A stretch of DNA of 64,000 nucleotides from Nitrospirillum sp034427435. GTDB taxonomy: Bacteria > Pseudomonadota > Alphaproteobacteria > Azospirillales > Azospirillaceae. Numbering within the stretch: position 1 is the stretch's first letter; every line of letters begins with the position of its first letter. Position numbers and translations under genes: made by a program. The notes below the pieces were generated by a model. The model had not been told where the DNA came from. It worked only from the letters and a program-made list of their open reading frames with translations, and made no database searches. The stretch is from assembly GCF_034427435.1 (NCBI RefSeq), contig NZ_JAXQNP010000002.1, forward strand, positions 558,001-622,000, read 5' to 3'. This document shows positions 51,785 to 61,604 of the stretch, piece after piece.

Positions 51785-52888
51785 ATGGGGTCACGAGACA
51801 GCGCGGCGCGGTGGATGCGGGCGATGGGATGGATGCTGGGCGCGGCGGCGGCCTGCCTGATGGGCATGGCGCTTTGTTCGCCGGCACGCGCGGCCTCCTC
51901 CTGCAAGCTGGCGCAGGTCGCGTCCATTCCCCTTGAAATGGACGGCAACATGCCGCTGGCCCGCGTGACCATCAACGGCAAGCCCGCCCACATGCTGGTC
52001 GACACCGGTGCCTGGATGTCGGTGCTGACCCGGTCGTCGATGGCCTACCTGGGCCTGAAGGCGGTGGACGCACAAGGCGAACTGATAGGCATCGACGGCA
52101 CCAGCCGCCTGCTGCAGACCACCATGGATAGCCTGGAGTTGGGCAACTGGCGTGGCCGTGACGTCCGTGTCTATGTCGGTGGCTATGGGGCCTTCGGGGG
52201 CGATACCGTCGGCGCGCTGGGCATGGACCTGCTGGAACGCTACGACATGGAATTCGACCTGGCCCACAACGTGCTGAACCTATTCAAGCCGGAGAAGTGC
52301 GACAACGACGTCCTCGCCTACTGGTCGAACAGTTACAACGTCACCGACATGGACAACGTGCGCGGCAACCGCTCCCGCATCCGCGTTCCCGTCGTGGTGA
52401 ACGGCCAGACGGTACACGCCATGCTGGACAGCGGTGCCAGCATCACCCTTCTGGACGAGGGGGTGGCCCGCCGCGTGGGCGTTGACATCGCCGCCGGTGA
52501 CGGTGAGAAAAGCAGGGATTTGCAGGGCGCCAACGGGCGCCGTGTCGAGTCCCACATTGGTACCTTCGACAGCTTTACCATCGGCGATGAAACTATCCGC
52601 CATGCCAAGCTGCGGGTGTCCGACCTGTACACCCGCGTGGGCGAGACCTATGTCGGCAGCCGGCTGAGCACCTCGTACGGCGACACCGACCTGTACCTGG
52701 GCGCGGATTTCCTGCGCAGCCACCGCGTCTACATCGCGTCCAGCCAACGCAAGGTCTATTTCACCTACCAGGGCGGCCCCGTTTTTCAAGTGACCGGTCC
52801 AGCCCGGCGCTGGACGACCGACGACGCCAAGGCCGGGGAGGAAACGGAACCGTCCGCCGGACCGGCCACCAAGGCCGAGGGCCAATGA
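51785..52888 (+). CDS. Secreted retropepsin-like aspartic protease, paralogue 2 of 3
   Basis: A 367-residue paralogue of the gene before it. The signal peptide (CLMGMALCSPARA) precedes ASSCKLAQVASIPLEMDGNM. The two active-site-type motifs are Asp73-Thr-Gly (HMLVDTGAWMSVL) and Asp215-Ser-Gly (AMLDSGASITLL). The C-terminal LGADFLRSHRVYIASSQRKV is shared. The ATG at 51785 is chosen for GGGGAAGGA upstream; the frame has an earlier ATG at 51767. Divergence between the three copies is considerable, so the triplication is not recent. Confidence 0.82.
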   Translation: MGSRDSAARWMRAMGWMLGAAAACLMGMALCSPARAASSCKLAQVASIPLEMDGNMPLARVTINGKPAHMLVDTGAWMSVLTRSSMAYLGLKAVDAQGELIGIDGTSRLLQTTMDSLELGNWRGRDVRVYVGGYGAFGGDTVGALGMDLLERYDMEFDLAHNVLNLFKPEKCDNDVLAYWSNSYNVTDMDNVRGNRSRIRVPVVVNGQTVHAMLDSGASITLLDEGVARRVGVDIAAGDGEKSRDLQGANGRRVESHIGTFDSFTIGDETIRHAKLRVSDLYTRVGETYVGSRLSTSYGDTDLYLGADFLRSHRVYIASSQRKVYFTYQGGPVFQVTGPARRWTTDDAKAGEETEPSAGPATKAEGQ

Positions 52889-52984
52889 CAGGCCCGGCAG
52901 CCGGGCCAGGCGCCGCTTGATCCCCGCACCATTTGCGCGCACCTTTCCGCGCACAAATGCGAACGACAGGCGCTTTGCAGGGAA

Positions 52985-54049
52985 ATGGGGGAGCGGATGC
53001 GGAGGGGCGTGGGGCGTGCCGTGGCGGAGGTCCTTGTGGCCGCCTTTTCCATGGCCGGGGTATCGCTGGCGACCGGGGTGACGGCCCAGGCCGCCGAAAC
53101 CTGCCAGATGATCAAGTCGGACACCCTGCCCGTCGAGATGGACGGCAACCAGCCGCTGGTGAAGGTGGCGGTCAACGGCCACCCGGTTTATTTCCTGGTC
53201 GACACCGGTGCTGCCCTCAGCATGATCCTGCGCGGCAAGGCGGAGGAGTTGGACCTGCCCGGCTTCAGCGGCCGCAACGGCACGCTGAGCGGCGTCGGCG
53301 GGCGCAGCGACATCCAGACCACCCGCATCAAGACCTTCACCCTGGGCAAGCAGACGGTCACGGACATGCCTCTGAGCCTGGCGGGGGAACGCAGCTTGGG
53401 CCGGGAGGACGTGGTGGGCCTGCTGGGGGAGGATGTGTTCCGCAAATTCGACGTCGAATTCGACCTGGCCCACGGGGTCATCAACCTGTACCAGCCGCGC
53501 GGCTGCGACAGCGCCTTCCTGGGTTTCTGGGCCGAAAACGCCATGACCGCGGACATCCACCCAGTGAATCCGCAGAACCCCAAGATCGCGATGGACGTGA
53601 CCGTGGCGGGGCAGCCGGTGCGGGCCATCCTGGATAGTGGCGCCACCCATTCCGTGCTGTCGTCCCAGGCGGCGGCCCGCGCCGGCGTGACGCCGGATAC
53701 GCCGGGTGTCGTCATGGCGAACGCCACCCAAGGTGTGGGCGCCAAAACGGTCCAGGAATGGGTCGGCGTCTTCGATGGCTTCGCCTTGGGCGATGAAACC
53801 ATCAAGCATGCCAAGCTGCGCTTCGGCGACCTGTTCGGCAGCGGGACCTACACCGACAGCGGGTCGCGCATCGCCCAGGCCCAGACAGGACCGGAAATGC
53901 TGCTGGGCGCCGATTTCCTGCGGGCGCACCATGTGCTGATCGCCCACAGCCAGAACAAGCTGTACTTCACCTACAATGGCGGCCCCGTCTTCCAGGTCAC
54001 CGGGCCGGCGCTGCGACGCACGCGCGGCAAGAACGCCGACGCCAACTGA
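52985..54049 (+). CDS. Secreted retropepsin-like aspartic protease, paralogue 3 of 3
   Basis: About 350 residues, closest in sequence to paralogue 1 (shared LGADFLRAHHVLIAHSQNKL and VINLY). Signal peptide to about residue 32 (VTAQA). Motifs counted from the ATG at 52997: Asp69-Thr-Gly (YFLVDTGAALSMIL) and Asp213-Ser-Gly (AILDSGATHSVL). The start may be 52985 or 52997; GGGGGAG favours the latter. A duplicated 19-bp segment containing its stop codon, then a terminator, follow it. Confidence 0.82.
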   Translation: MGERMRRGVGRAVAEVLVAAFSMAGVSLATGVTAQAAETCQMIKSDTLPVEMDGNQPLVKVAVNGHPVYFLVDTGAALSMILRGKAEELDLPGFSGRNGTLSGVGGRSDIQTTRIKTFTLGKQTVTDMPLSLAGERSLGREDVVGLLGEDVFRKFDVEFDLAHGVINLYQPRGCDSAFLGFWAENAMTADIHPVNPQNPKIAMDVTVAGQPVRAILDSGATHSVLSSQAAARAGVTPDTPGVVMANATQGVGAKTVQEWVGVFDGFALGDETIKHAKLRFGDLFGSGTYTDSGSRIAQAQTGPEMLLGADFLRAHHVLIAHSQNKLYFTYNGGPVFQVTGPALRRTRGKNADAN

Positions 54050-54078
54050 TCCCATAAAGGCCAACTGATCCCATAAAG
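54041..54078. repeat. 19-bp tandem duplication containing a stop codon
   Basis: GCCAACTGATCCCATAAAG occurs twice back to back, overlapping the last codons and TGA of paralogue 3 and running into the terminator stem. It looks like recent slippage or duplication. Confidence 0.85.
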
Positions 54079-54119
54079 AAAGACCGCCACCGGTGCATCC
54101 CGGCGTCGGTCTTTCTTTA
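54072..54119. terminator. Bidirectional terminator between the protease gene and gltB
   Basis: AAAGAAAGACCG and CGGTCTTTCTTT form a perfect 12-bp stem with A- and T-rich ends. It can stop transcription from both converging genes. A second GC hairpin, CGGCCCGGT/ACCGGGCCG, lies at about 54127-54149. Confidence 0.8.
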
Positions 54120-54162
54120 CAGCGTGCGGCCCGGTCAAAACCGGGCCGCCTGACTGGAAGGC

Positions 54163-57100
54163 TTACTCGGCGCTCAGCGCCTGGGGCGGGACGACGGGCA
54201 CCGCCAGGCGGTGCAGCATCTCCTTGGGCACGACCTGCCAGAAGTGGCCGCGCACCAGCGGCCAGTCGTTCAGCAGGGTCATGGCCCAGCGGCTCTGCGT
54301 CCGCGCCACATGCTCCTCGATCAGGGACACCAGCATGTCCTCGTAATGCTGGACCTCGATGCGCTGGAAGATGACGCTGTCCGGGTTGATGTGCAGCGGC
54401 AGGGTGCCGGCCTCGTCATAGACGAAGGCCATGCCGCCGGTCATGCCGGCCGCGAAGTTGTCGCCCACGCCGCCCAGCACGACCACCATGCCGCCGGTCA
54501 TGTATTCGCAGCCGTTGGAACCGCAGCCCTCGACCACCACGGTGGCGCCGGAGTTGCGGACGGCGAAGCGCTCACCCGCCTGGCCGGCGGCGAACAGCTT
54601 GCCCGCCGTGGCCCCGTACAGCACCGTGTTGCCGATGATGGTGTTCTCGTTCGACTTCAGCGGCGTGGCCGTCATGGGCCGGACGATGATGGTGCCGCCC
54701 GACAGGCCCTTGCCGACATAGTCGTTGGCGTCGCCGAACACCTCCAGGGTCAGGCCCTGGACGGCGAAGGCGCCCAGCGACTGGCCGGCCGAGCCGCGCA
54801 GCCGCACCGTGCAGTGACCAGACTGCAAGCCGCTCATCCCGAACTTGCGGGTGATCATGGCCGACATCCGGGTGCCGATGGCGCGGTGCGTGTTCTGGAC
54901 GTTGTAGGCCAGCTGCATCTTCTCGCCGTCTTCGAACAGTTGGCGGGCGTCGCGGATCATCTGGGCGTCCAGCGTGTCCGGCACCTCGTTGCGGCCGACC
55001 TGGGTGCAGTAGCGGGCGCTGTCCCCAGCCGGATCGGCCTGGGCCAGCAGCGGGTTCAGGTCCAGGTCGTCCAGGTGGACGGCGCCGCGGCTGACCTGGT
55101 GCAACAGGTCGGTGCGGCCGATGACCTCCTGCAAGGACCGGAAGCCCAGGCTGGCCAGGATCTCACGCACCTCTTCCGCCATGAAGCTGAACAGGTTCAC
55201 CACCTTTTCCGGCGTGCCCACGAACTTCTGGCGCAGCGCCTCGTCCTGCACGCACACGCCCACGGGGCAGGTGTTGCTGTGGCACTGGCGCACCATGATG
55301 CAGCCCATGGCGATCAGGCTGGCGGTGCCCACGCCGAACTCCTCGGCGCCCAGCATCGCCGCCATGACGATGTCGCGGCCGGTCTTCAGGCCGCCGTCGG
55401 TGCGCAGGGTGACGCGGTGGCGCAGGCGGTTCAGCGTCAGCACCTGCTGCACCTCGCTGAGGCCCATTTCCCACGGCAGGCCGGCGAACTTCACGCTGGT
55501 CTGGGGCGAGGCACCGGTGCCACCGACATTGCCCGACACCAGGATGACGTCGGCGCCGGCCTTGGCCACGCCAGCGGCGATGGTGCCGATGCCCGAGCGG
55601 CTGACCAGCTTCACACAGACCTTGGCGTCCGGGTTGATCTGCTTCAGGTCATAGATGAGCTGCGCCAGATCCTCGATCGAGTAGATATCGTGGTGCGGCG
55701 GCGGGCTGATCAGCATGACGCCGGGCGTGCTGTGACGCAGGCGGGCGATCAGTTCCGTCACCTTGAAGCCGGGCAACTGCCCGCCCTCACCGGGCTTGGC
55801 GCCCTGGGCCACCTTGATCTCGATCTCGCGGCACTGGTTCAGGTACTCGGCGGTGACGCCGAAGCGGCCCGACGCCACCTGCTTGATGGCGGAGTTCCAG
55901 TTGTCGCCGTTGGCATCCGGCTTGAAGCGCGCCGGATCCTCGCCGCCCTCGCCGCTGTCGGACTTGGCGCCGATGCGATTCATGGCCACGTTCAGCGTGC
56001 CGTGCGCCTCGGGGCTGAGGGCGCCCAGCGACATGGCGGGGGTGATGAAGCGCTTGCGGATGGCGGTGATGCTCTCCACCTCGTCCACCGACACCTTGCC
56101 CTTGGAGGGGCGGAAGTCCAGCAGGTCGCGCAACTGCATGGGCGGGCGCTTGTGCACACCCTCGGAGTAGCGCTTGAAGGTGGAATAGCTGTCGTTGGAC
56201 ACCGCCTGCTGCAGCAGGTGGATCAGGCCACCTTCCCAGGCGTGGCGGTCACCGCCCTTGCGGAACTTGTAGAAGCCGCCGATGGGCAGGGCCACGACCT
56301 CCTCGTTCCAGGCCAGGGCGTGCTGCTCCAGCACGTCCTTCTGGATGCCGACCAGGCCCAAGCCGGAGATGCGGCTGATCATGCCGGGGAAGTGCTCGGC
56401 CACCAGCGAGCGGGACAGGCCCACCGCCTCGAAGTTCAGGCCGCCGCGGTAGCTGGAGACGATGGAGATGCCCATCTTGGACATGATCTTCAGCAGGCCT
56501 TCGTTGATGGCCTTCTTGTACCGCTCCAGGCACTTCTCCAGGGGCATGTCGCCGAACAGGCCGCGCCGCTGGCGGTCGGCGATGGCCTCCTGCGCCAGGT
56601 AGGCGTTGACCGTGGTGGCGCCCACGCCGATCAGCACGGCGAAGTAATGCACGTCCAGGCACTCGCCCGCCCGCACGTTCACCGAGGTGAAGGTGCGCAG
56701 CTGCTGGCGGATCAGGTGGGTGTGCACGGCCCCCGTCACCAGGATCATGGGCAGGGCGGCGCGGCCGGGGCCCATGGCCTCATCCGTCAGGATCAGGTGG
56801 GTGGCGCCGCCGCGCACCGCGTCCTCCGCCTCCTGCCGCACGCGGCGCAGGGCGTCATTCATGGCGAATTCGCCGCCGGCGGGGTCGAAGGTGCAGTCGA
56901 TCTCCGCCGCCGTGTCGCCCATGTAGCGGCGCATGGCGATGAATTCCGCCGTCGTCAGGACGGGGGTTTCCAACTGCAGCAGGCGGGTCTGGCTGTCATC
57001 CTCGTCCAGGATGTTGCCCAGGTTGCCCAGGCGGGTCTTCAGGCTCATCACCCGCTGCTCGCGCAGGCTGTCGATGGGCGGGTTGGTGACCTGGCTGAAG

Positions 57101-58764
57101 TTCTGGCGGAAATAGTGGTGCAGGCCACGGTAGCGATCCGACAGCACGGCCATCGGGCTGTCGTCGCCCATGGAGCCCACGGCCTCCTTCGCGTCCTCCA
57201 CCATGGGGTGCAGGATGGTCTCCACATCCTCCATGGAGATGCCGTAGGCCACCTGGCGGCGGCGCAGCTGGTCGCGGCTGAGTTCGGCGGTGGCGGCCGG
57301 CGCCCCCTTCACCAGATCGTCCAGCGCCGTGATGTGGCGCACCCAGCTGCCATAGGGCTTGCCGGCGGCCAGGGTGTCCTTGATCTCCCGGTCCTTGTAG
57401 AGGCGGCCCTCGGCCAGGTCCAAGGCGATCATCTGCCCCGGGCCCAGGCGGCCCTTCTCGCGCACCGTGTATTCCTCGACCTTGGTCATGCCGGTCTCGG
57501 AACCGGCGATCAGCAGGCCGTCGCCGGTGACGACATAGCGCATGGGACGCAGGCCGTTGCGGTCCATGCCGCCCACCACCCAGCGGCCGTCATACATGGC
57601 CAGGGCGGCGGGGCCGTCCCACGGCTCCATCACCGCGTTGGCGTAGCTGTACAGGTCGCGGTGGTTCTGCGGCATGGTCTCGCGGTCGGACCAGGCCTCC
57701 GGCACCAGCATGGTCTTGACCATGGGGGCGGAGCGGCCGGAGCGCACCAGCACCTCGAACACCGCGTCCAGGCAGGCGCTATCGGACCCGCCGGCGGGGA
57801 TGATGGGCTTCACGTCCTCGATCAGGTTGCCGAAGATCTCGTGACCCATGCGGGTCTCGTGCGCCTTCATCCAGTTGACGTTGCCGCGCAGCGTGTTGAC
57901 CTCGCCATTGTGCGCCAGCATGCGGAAGGGCTGGGCCAGCCACCAGGTGGGGAAGGTGTTGGTGGAATAGCGCTGGTGGTAGATGGCGAAGTTGGACTCG
58001 AAGCGCTCGTCCAGCAGGTCGGGATAGAAGGACGTCAGCTGTTCGGCCAGGAACATGCCCTTGTAGATGATGGAGCGGCAGGACAGCGTGCAGATGTAGA
58101 AGTCGCTGATGCTTTCCGCCTTCACCGCCTTCTCGATGCGGCGGCGGATGACGTAGAGGTCACGCTCCAGCTGGTCTTCCGGGATGTTGCGCGGATTGCC
58201 CACCATGATCTGCTCGATCTCGGGGCGGGTGGCGTTGGCCTTCTCGCCGATGATCTCGATGTTGATGGGGACCTGGCGCCAGCCATAGATGATGTAGCCG
58301 AACTTCAGGATTTCCGTCTCGACGATGCAGCGGCAGCGCTCCTGCGCCTCCATGTCGGTGCGGGGCAGGAAGACCTGGCCGACGGAGATCAGACCTTCGG
58401 GCGGCAGGTGGCCGCTACGGGCCACATGCTCCCGGAAAAAGCTCTGCGGGATCTGCAGGTGGATGCCGGCGCCGTCGCCGGTCTTGCCGTCGGCGTCCAC
58501 GGCGCCGCGGTGCCACAGGGCGCTGAGCGCCTCCACCGCCTTCTCCACGACGGAGCGGCGGGGCTTGCCGTCCAGGGCGGCGACGAAGCCCACGCCGCAG
58601 GCGTCATGCTCCATTTCCGGCGACCAGACGTGCGCCGCTTCCAGGCGGGCGGCGCTGGCGCGGTAGCGCTCGACGAACTCGGCGCCGGTTTCGGAGGCGA
58701 TCCCGTTGGACGCGGACCCGTTGGACACGGAAAGGGGGCTGCCGTTCTCGATCATCTCGCTCAT
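54163..58764 (-). CDS. gltB: Glutamate synthase (NADPH) large subunit
   Basis: A 1533-residue enzyme that transfers glutamine amide nitrogen to 2-oxoglutarate. A 55-residue propeptide-like leader precedes Cys56 (HDACGVGFVAAL), the expected N-terminal nucleophile after cleavage. The class II amidotransferase domain is followed by the central domain, the FMN-binding synthase domain (GAKSDSGEGGEDPARFKPDA, GGTGASPQTSVK) with 3Fe-4S cysteines (CHSNTCPVGVC), and the C-terminal GXGXG beta-helix (NTVLYGATAGKLFAAGQAGE). The leader is longer than the 42 residues of E. coli, as often in Azospirillum relatives. It is transcribed after gltD with a 14-base gap. Confidence 0.98.
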   Translation of the reverse strand: MSEMIENGSPLSVSNGSASNGIASETGAEFVERYRASAARLEAAHVWSPEMEHDACGVGFVAALDGKPRRSVVEKAVEALSALWHRGAVDADGKTGDGAGIHLQIPQSFFREHVARSGHLPPEGLISVGQVFLPRTDMEAQERCRCIVETEILKFGYIIYGWRQVPINIEIIGEKANATRPEIEQIMVGNPRNIPEDQLERDLYVIRRRIEKAVKAESISDFYICTLSCRSIIYKGMFLAEQLTSFYPDLLDERFESNFAIYHQRYSTNTFPTWWLAQPFRMLAHNGEVNTLRGNVNWMKAHETRMGHEIFGNLIEDVKPIIPAGGSDSACLDAVFEVLVRSGRSAPMVKTMLVPEAWSDRETMPQNHRDLYSYANAVMEPWDGPAALAMYDGRWVVGGMDRNGLRPMRYVVTGDGLLIAGSETGMTKVEEYTVREKGRLGPGQMIALDLAEGRLYKDREIKDTLAAGKPYGSWVRHITALDDLVKGAPAATAELSRDQLRRRQVAYGISMEDVETILHPMVEDAKEAVGSMGDDSPMAVLSDRYRGLHHYFRQNFSQVTNPPIDSLREQRVMSLKTRLGNLGNILDEDDSQTRLLQLETPVLTTAEFIAMRRYMGDTAAEIDCTFDPAGGEFAMNDALRRVRQEAEDAVRGGATHLILTDEAMGPGRAALPMILVTGAVHTHLIRQQLRTFTSVNVRAGECLDVHYFAVLIGVGATTVNAYLAQEAIADRQRRGLFGDMPLEKCLERYKKAINEGLLKIMSKMGISIVSSYRGGLNFEAVGLSRSLVAEHFPGMISRISGLGLVGIQKDVLEQHALAWNEEVVALPIGGFYKFRKGGDRHAWEGGLIHLLQQAVSNDSYSTFKRYSEGVHKRPPMQLRDLLDFRPSKGKVSVDEVESITAIRKRFITPAMSLGALSPEAHGTLNVAMNRIGAKSDSGEGGEDPARFKPDANGDNWNSAIKQVASGRFGVTAEYLNQCREIEIKVAQGAKPGEGGQLPGFKVTELIARLRHSTPGVMLISPPPHHDIYSIEDLAQLIYDLKQINPDAKVCVKLVSRSGIGTIAAGVAKAGADVILVSGNVGGTGASPQTSVKFAGLPWEMGLSEVQQVLTLNRLRHRVTLRTDGGLKTGRDIVMAAMLGAEEFGVGTASLIAMGCIMVRQCHSNTCPVGVCVQDEALRQKFVGTPEKVVNLFSFMAEEVREILASLGFRSLQEVIGRTDLLHQVSRGAVHLDDLDLNPLLAQADPAGDSARYCTQVGRNEVPDTLDAQMIRDARQLFEDGEKMQLAYNVQNTHRAIGTRMSAMITRKFGMSGLQSGHCTVRLRGSAGQSLGAFAVQGLTLEVFGDANDYVGKGLSGGTIIVRPMTATPLKSNENTIIGNTVLYGATAGKLFAAGQAGERFAVRNSGATVVVEGCGSNGCEYMTGGMVVVLGGVGDNFAAGMTGGMAFVYDEAGTLPLHINPDSVIFQRIEVQHYEDMLVSLIEEHVARTQSRWAMTLLNDWPLVRGHFWQVVPKEMLHRLAVPVVPPQALSAE

Positions 58765-58778
58765 GTCAAATCCCCCTC

Positions 58779-60224
58779 TTACTCGGCGGCCAGCGCGGCG
58801 GCGGCGCGGGCGGTGATGTAGTTATGGATGCCGGCGGCGGCGTCGCGGCCGTCGCGGATGCCCCAGACGACCAGGGAGGCGCCGCGCACGATGTCACCGG
58901 CGGCGAAGACGCCCTCCAGGTTGGTCATCAGGGTGCGCGGGTCGGCCATGACAGTGCCCCAGCGGCTGACCTTCAGGCCCGGTTCCCCGAACAGGGTGGG
59001 CAGCGGTTCCGGATCGAAGCCCAGGGCCTTGATCACCAGGTCGGCCTCCAGCGTGAAGGCAGAGCCCTCGATGGGCTGCGGCGTCTGGCGGCCGGAAGCG
59101 TCGGCCACGCCCATGTGCATGCGGTGGGCGCGCACGCCCGTCACCTGGCGGTCGCCCAGGAAGGCGTCCGGGGCGGCCTGCCACACGAACTCCACGCCCT
59201 CCTCCTCGGCATGGGCGACCTCGCGCTGGCTGCCCGGCATGTTGGCGCGGTTGCGGCGGTACAGGCACTTCACCGACTTGGCGCCCTGGCGGATGGCGGT
59301 GCGCACGCAGTCCATGGCGGTGTCGCCGCCACCGATGACGACGACGTTCTTGCCCTTGGCATTCAGGCGGCCGTTCTCGAAATCGACCACCGTGTCGCCG
59401 AGGCTGGTGCGGTTGCTGGCGGTCAGGTAGTCCAGCGCCGGGACGATGCCGTCCACGCCGCTGCCCGGGCCTTCCAGCTCACGCGCCTTGTAGACGCCGG
59501 TGGCGATCAGGATGGCGTCGTGCTGCACCCGCAGCTGGCCCAGGGTGGCATGGCGGCCGACCTCGAAGCCCAGGTGGAAGACGACGCCGGCATCGGCCAG
59601 CAGCTTGGCCCGGCGCTCCACCACGTCCTTTTCCAGCTTGAAGCTCGGAATGCCATAGATCAGCAGGCCGCCCACGCGGTCGTAGCGGTCGTAGACATGC
59701 ACCTGATAACCCTTGCGGCGCAGCTGGTCGGCGGCGGCCAGGCCGGCGGGGCCAGCGCCGATGATGCCGACGCTCTGCGGCCGCTCGCGCACCGGGGTGG
59801 CCGGCTTCACCCAGCCGCGTTCCCAGGCGGTGTCGGTGATGTACTTCTCGACCGCGCCGATGGTGACGGTGCCGTGGGTCGACTGCTCGATGGTGCAGTT
59901 GCCCTCGCACAGGCGATCCTGCGGGCAGATGCGGCCGCAGATTTCCGGGAAGTTGTTGGTGGCCTGCGAGACCTCATAGGCCTCTTCCAGGCGGCCCTCG
60001 GCCGTCAGCTTCAGCCAGTCGGGGATATTGTTGGAGACGGGGCAGTGCACCTGGCAGAAGGGCACGCCGCACTGGGAGCAGCGCGAGGCCTGCGTCACCG
60101 CCTGGTCGTCGGCGAAGCGGGCGTAAATCTCGTTGAAATCGTGCCGGCGCAGCGCTGGTTCCCGTTTATCGGGCATCTGCTGGTCCGTGTGGACGAACTG
60201 GAGCATCTGCTGCTTCTGCGCCAT
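58779..60224 (-). CDS. gltD: Glutamate synthase (NADPH) small subunit
   Basis: A 481-residue FAD/iron-sulfur subunit that passes electrons from NADPH to GltB. N-terminal 4Fe-4S cysteines lie in CSQCGVPFCQVHCP and CGRICPQDRLCEGNC. The FAD site is VGIIGAGPAGLAAADQL, the NADPH site VVVIGGGDTAMDCVRTAI, and the C-terminal FAD contact is GVFAAGDIVRGASLVVW. The ATG at 60224 (MAQKQQMLQFVHTDQ) is chosen over an upstream start at 60338 that lacks family similarity. It is first in the gltD-gltB operon. Confidence 0.97.
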   Translation of the reverse strand: MAQKQQMLQFVHTDQQMPDKREPALRRHDFNEIYARFADDQAVTQASRCSQCGVPFCQVHCPVSNNIPDWLKLTAEGRLEEAYEVSQATNNFPEICGRICPQDRLCEGNCTIEQSTHGTVTIGAVEKYITDTAWERGWVKPATPVRERPQSVGIIGAGPAGLAAADQLRRKGYQVHVYDRYDRVGGLLIYGIPSFKLEKDVVERRAKLLADAGVVFHLGFEVGRHATLGQLRVQHDAILIATGVYKARELEGPGSGVDGIVPALDYLTASNRTSLGDTVVDFENGRLNAKGKNVVVIGGGDTAMDCVRTAIRQGAKSVKCLYRRNRANMPGSQREVAHAEEEGVEFVWQAAPDAFLGDRQVTGVRAHRMHMGVADASGRQTPQPIEGSAFTLEADLVIKALGFDPEPLPTLFGEPGLKVSRWGTVMADPRTLMTNLEGVFAAGDIVRGASLVVWGIRDGRDAAAGIHNYITARAAAALAAE

Positions 60225-60701
60225 GGCCTTGTTCCTCGTGTCCAAACCGGCGGGCCCCCAGCCCAGCCGGGTGATCCCGACATTCCATCGCCGGCCCTGT
60301 GCGGGGACCGGCGTGTTCCCGACGCCCGCCACCGCCAAGGGTCACGGGCTTGCGCACAAGCGGGTGCGCCGAGTTCATATAAGTCGTTAGACACCATCGC
60401 TCCAGCACTTTTTTCACGTTACGTCAGCCACACTGACCTATTTACCGGCAGCCCGACGACTCCGGTGTGGAAAAGCGGTGACTGCCCGGGTTGCTGGCGC
60501 AGCAAATAGTACACACATGCTTACCAAATTTTTCCAATACGCTGATTTATCAAGGATTTTTGATTGAGGTTTTTTGTCAGACGACGATGCCCGCCCCCGC
60601 AAGCCGCTGTCGCGGCCCGCAGCGACCGCTGCTATAAGCAGGCAGCCGTCCCCCTGGCCGGGCCCATCCGGCCGTCTTTCGCCCCCAGACGTTGAGGCGC
60701 C
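60225..60701. promoter_or_regulatory. Divergent control region between gltD and uppP
   Basis: About 480 bases without a gene. It contains the inverted repeat TTGCTGGCGCAGCAA (60491-60505) and an AT-rich stretch (60520-60580). I found no sigma-54 signature for gltD. No RNA gene or repeat copy is recognisable. Confidence 0.45.
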
Positions 60702-61517
60702 ATGTCTTTTTTGCAGACCCTGATCTTCGCGATCATCCAGGGCATCACCGAGCTTTTCCCCATCAGCAGCGTCGCCCATGGGGTGCTGACGCCCTTCCTG
60801 CTGGGCTGGGGACTGGACCAGGCGTTCCTGAAGGAACACTTCCTGCCCTATCTGGTGATGCTGCACCTGGGCACGGCCACCGCCCTGCTGGTGTTCTTCT
60901 GGCGCGACTGGATCAACCTGCTGAGGGGCGTGATCAAGGGCGGCGAGGACCGCCGGGTGCTGGCCCTGCTGGTGGTGGGCACCATCCCCGCCGCCATCCT
61001 GGGCCTGGCCTTCGAAAAGGTGCTGCGCGCCGCCTTCAGCGATCCGGCCAACGCCGCCCTGTTCCTGATCGTGAACGGATTCCTGCTGTTCTTCGGCGAG
61101 CGCCTGCGCGGACGGGGTGACCGCACCCTGGCGCAGTTGGGCTTCGGCCAGGCGCTGCTGATCGGCCTGGCCCAGTCCCTGGCCCTGATCCCCGGCTTCT
61201 CCCGCTCCGGCGCCAGCATGGTGGCGGGCTTCTGGGCGGGTCTGCGTCATGAGGAGGCGGCGCGCTTTTCCATGCTGCTGGCCACCCCCATCATCGCCGG
61301 CGCCAGCCTGCTGGTGGTGCCCAAGATGCTGCGCCAGGCCGAGGGCGACGTGATCCAGAGCGCGCTGGTGGGCGGTGCCGTGTCAGGCGTCTGCGCCCTG
61401 GCCGCCGTCTGGGCCCTGATGCGCTGGTTCAAGCGCCACGAGGTCGACGCCATGCGCCCCTTCGCCTTCTATTGCTGGGCCCTGGGCGCCGTCGTGCTGG
61501 GGATGGTCTATATCTAA
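60702..61517 (+). CDS. uppP: Undecaprenyl-diphosphatase
   Basis: A 271-residue polytopic membrane enzyme (BacA family) that recycles the undecaprenyl carrier for cell-wall synthesis. The active-site segments are AIIQGITELFPISSVAHG (glutamate/serine/histidine) and ALIPGFSRSGASMVAGFWAG. About eight hydrophobic helices are visible. GAGG stands before the ATG. A terminator and a repeat copy follow. Confidence 0.97.
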   Translation: MSFLQTLIFAIIQGITELFPISSVAHGVLTPFLLGWGLDQAFLKEHFLPYLVMLHLGTATALLVFFWRDWINLLRGVIKGGEDRRVLALLVVGTIPAAILGLAFEKVLRAAFSDPANAALFLIVNGFLLFFGERLRGRGDRTLAQLGFGQALLIGLAQSLALIPGFSRSGASMVAGFWAGLRHEEAARFSMLLATPIIAGASLLVVPKMLRQAEGDVIQSALVGGAVSGVCALAAVWALMRWFKRHEVDAMRPFAFYCWALGAVVLGMVYI

Positions 61518-61550
61518 GAAGTGGGCCGCACCCGAATCGGCCAAGGAAAA

Positions 61551-61583
61551 GGGCGCCTCCCCATCCCGGGAAGGCGCCCTTTC
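61551..61583 (+). terminator. Rho-independent terminator of uppP
   Basis: GGGCGCCT and AGGCGCCC pair across a short loop, preceded by AAAA and followed by TTTCTATTT, 33 bases after the stop codon. Confidence 0.8.
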
Positions 61584-61604
61584 TATTTGCCCCGAAGCTC
61601 ATAG

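Noticed and set aside
54211..58821. A 1536-codon open frame antisense to gltB
   Set aside because: It is a mirror of the GC-rich gltB coding strand, rich in His, Gln, Gly and Arg with no family motif. The same applies to other long antisense frames such as 3808-5724, 10308-12200 and 58824-60509.
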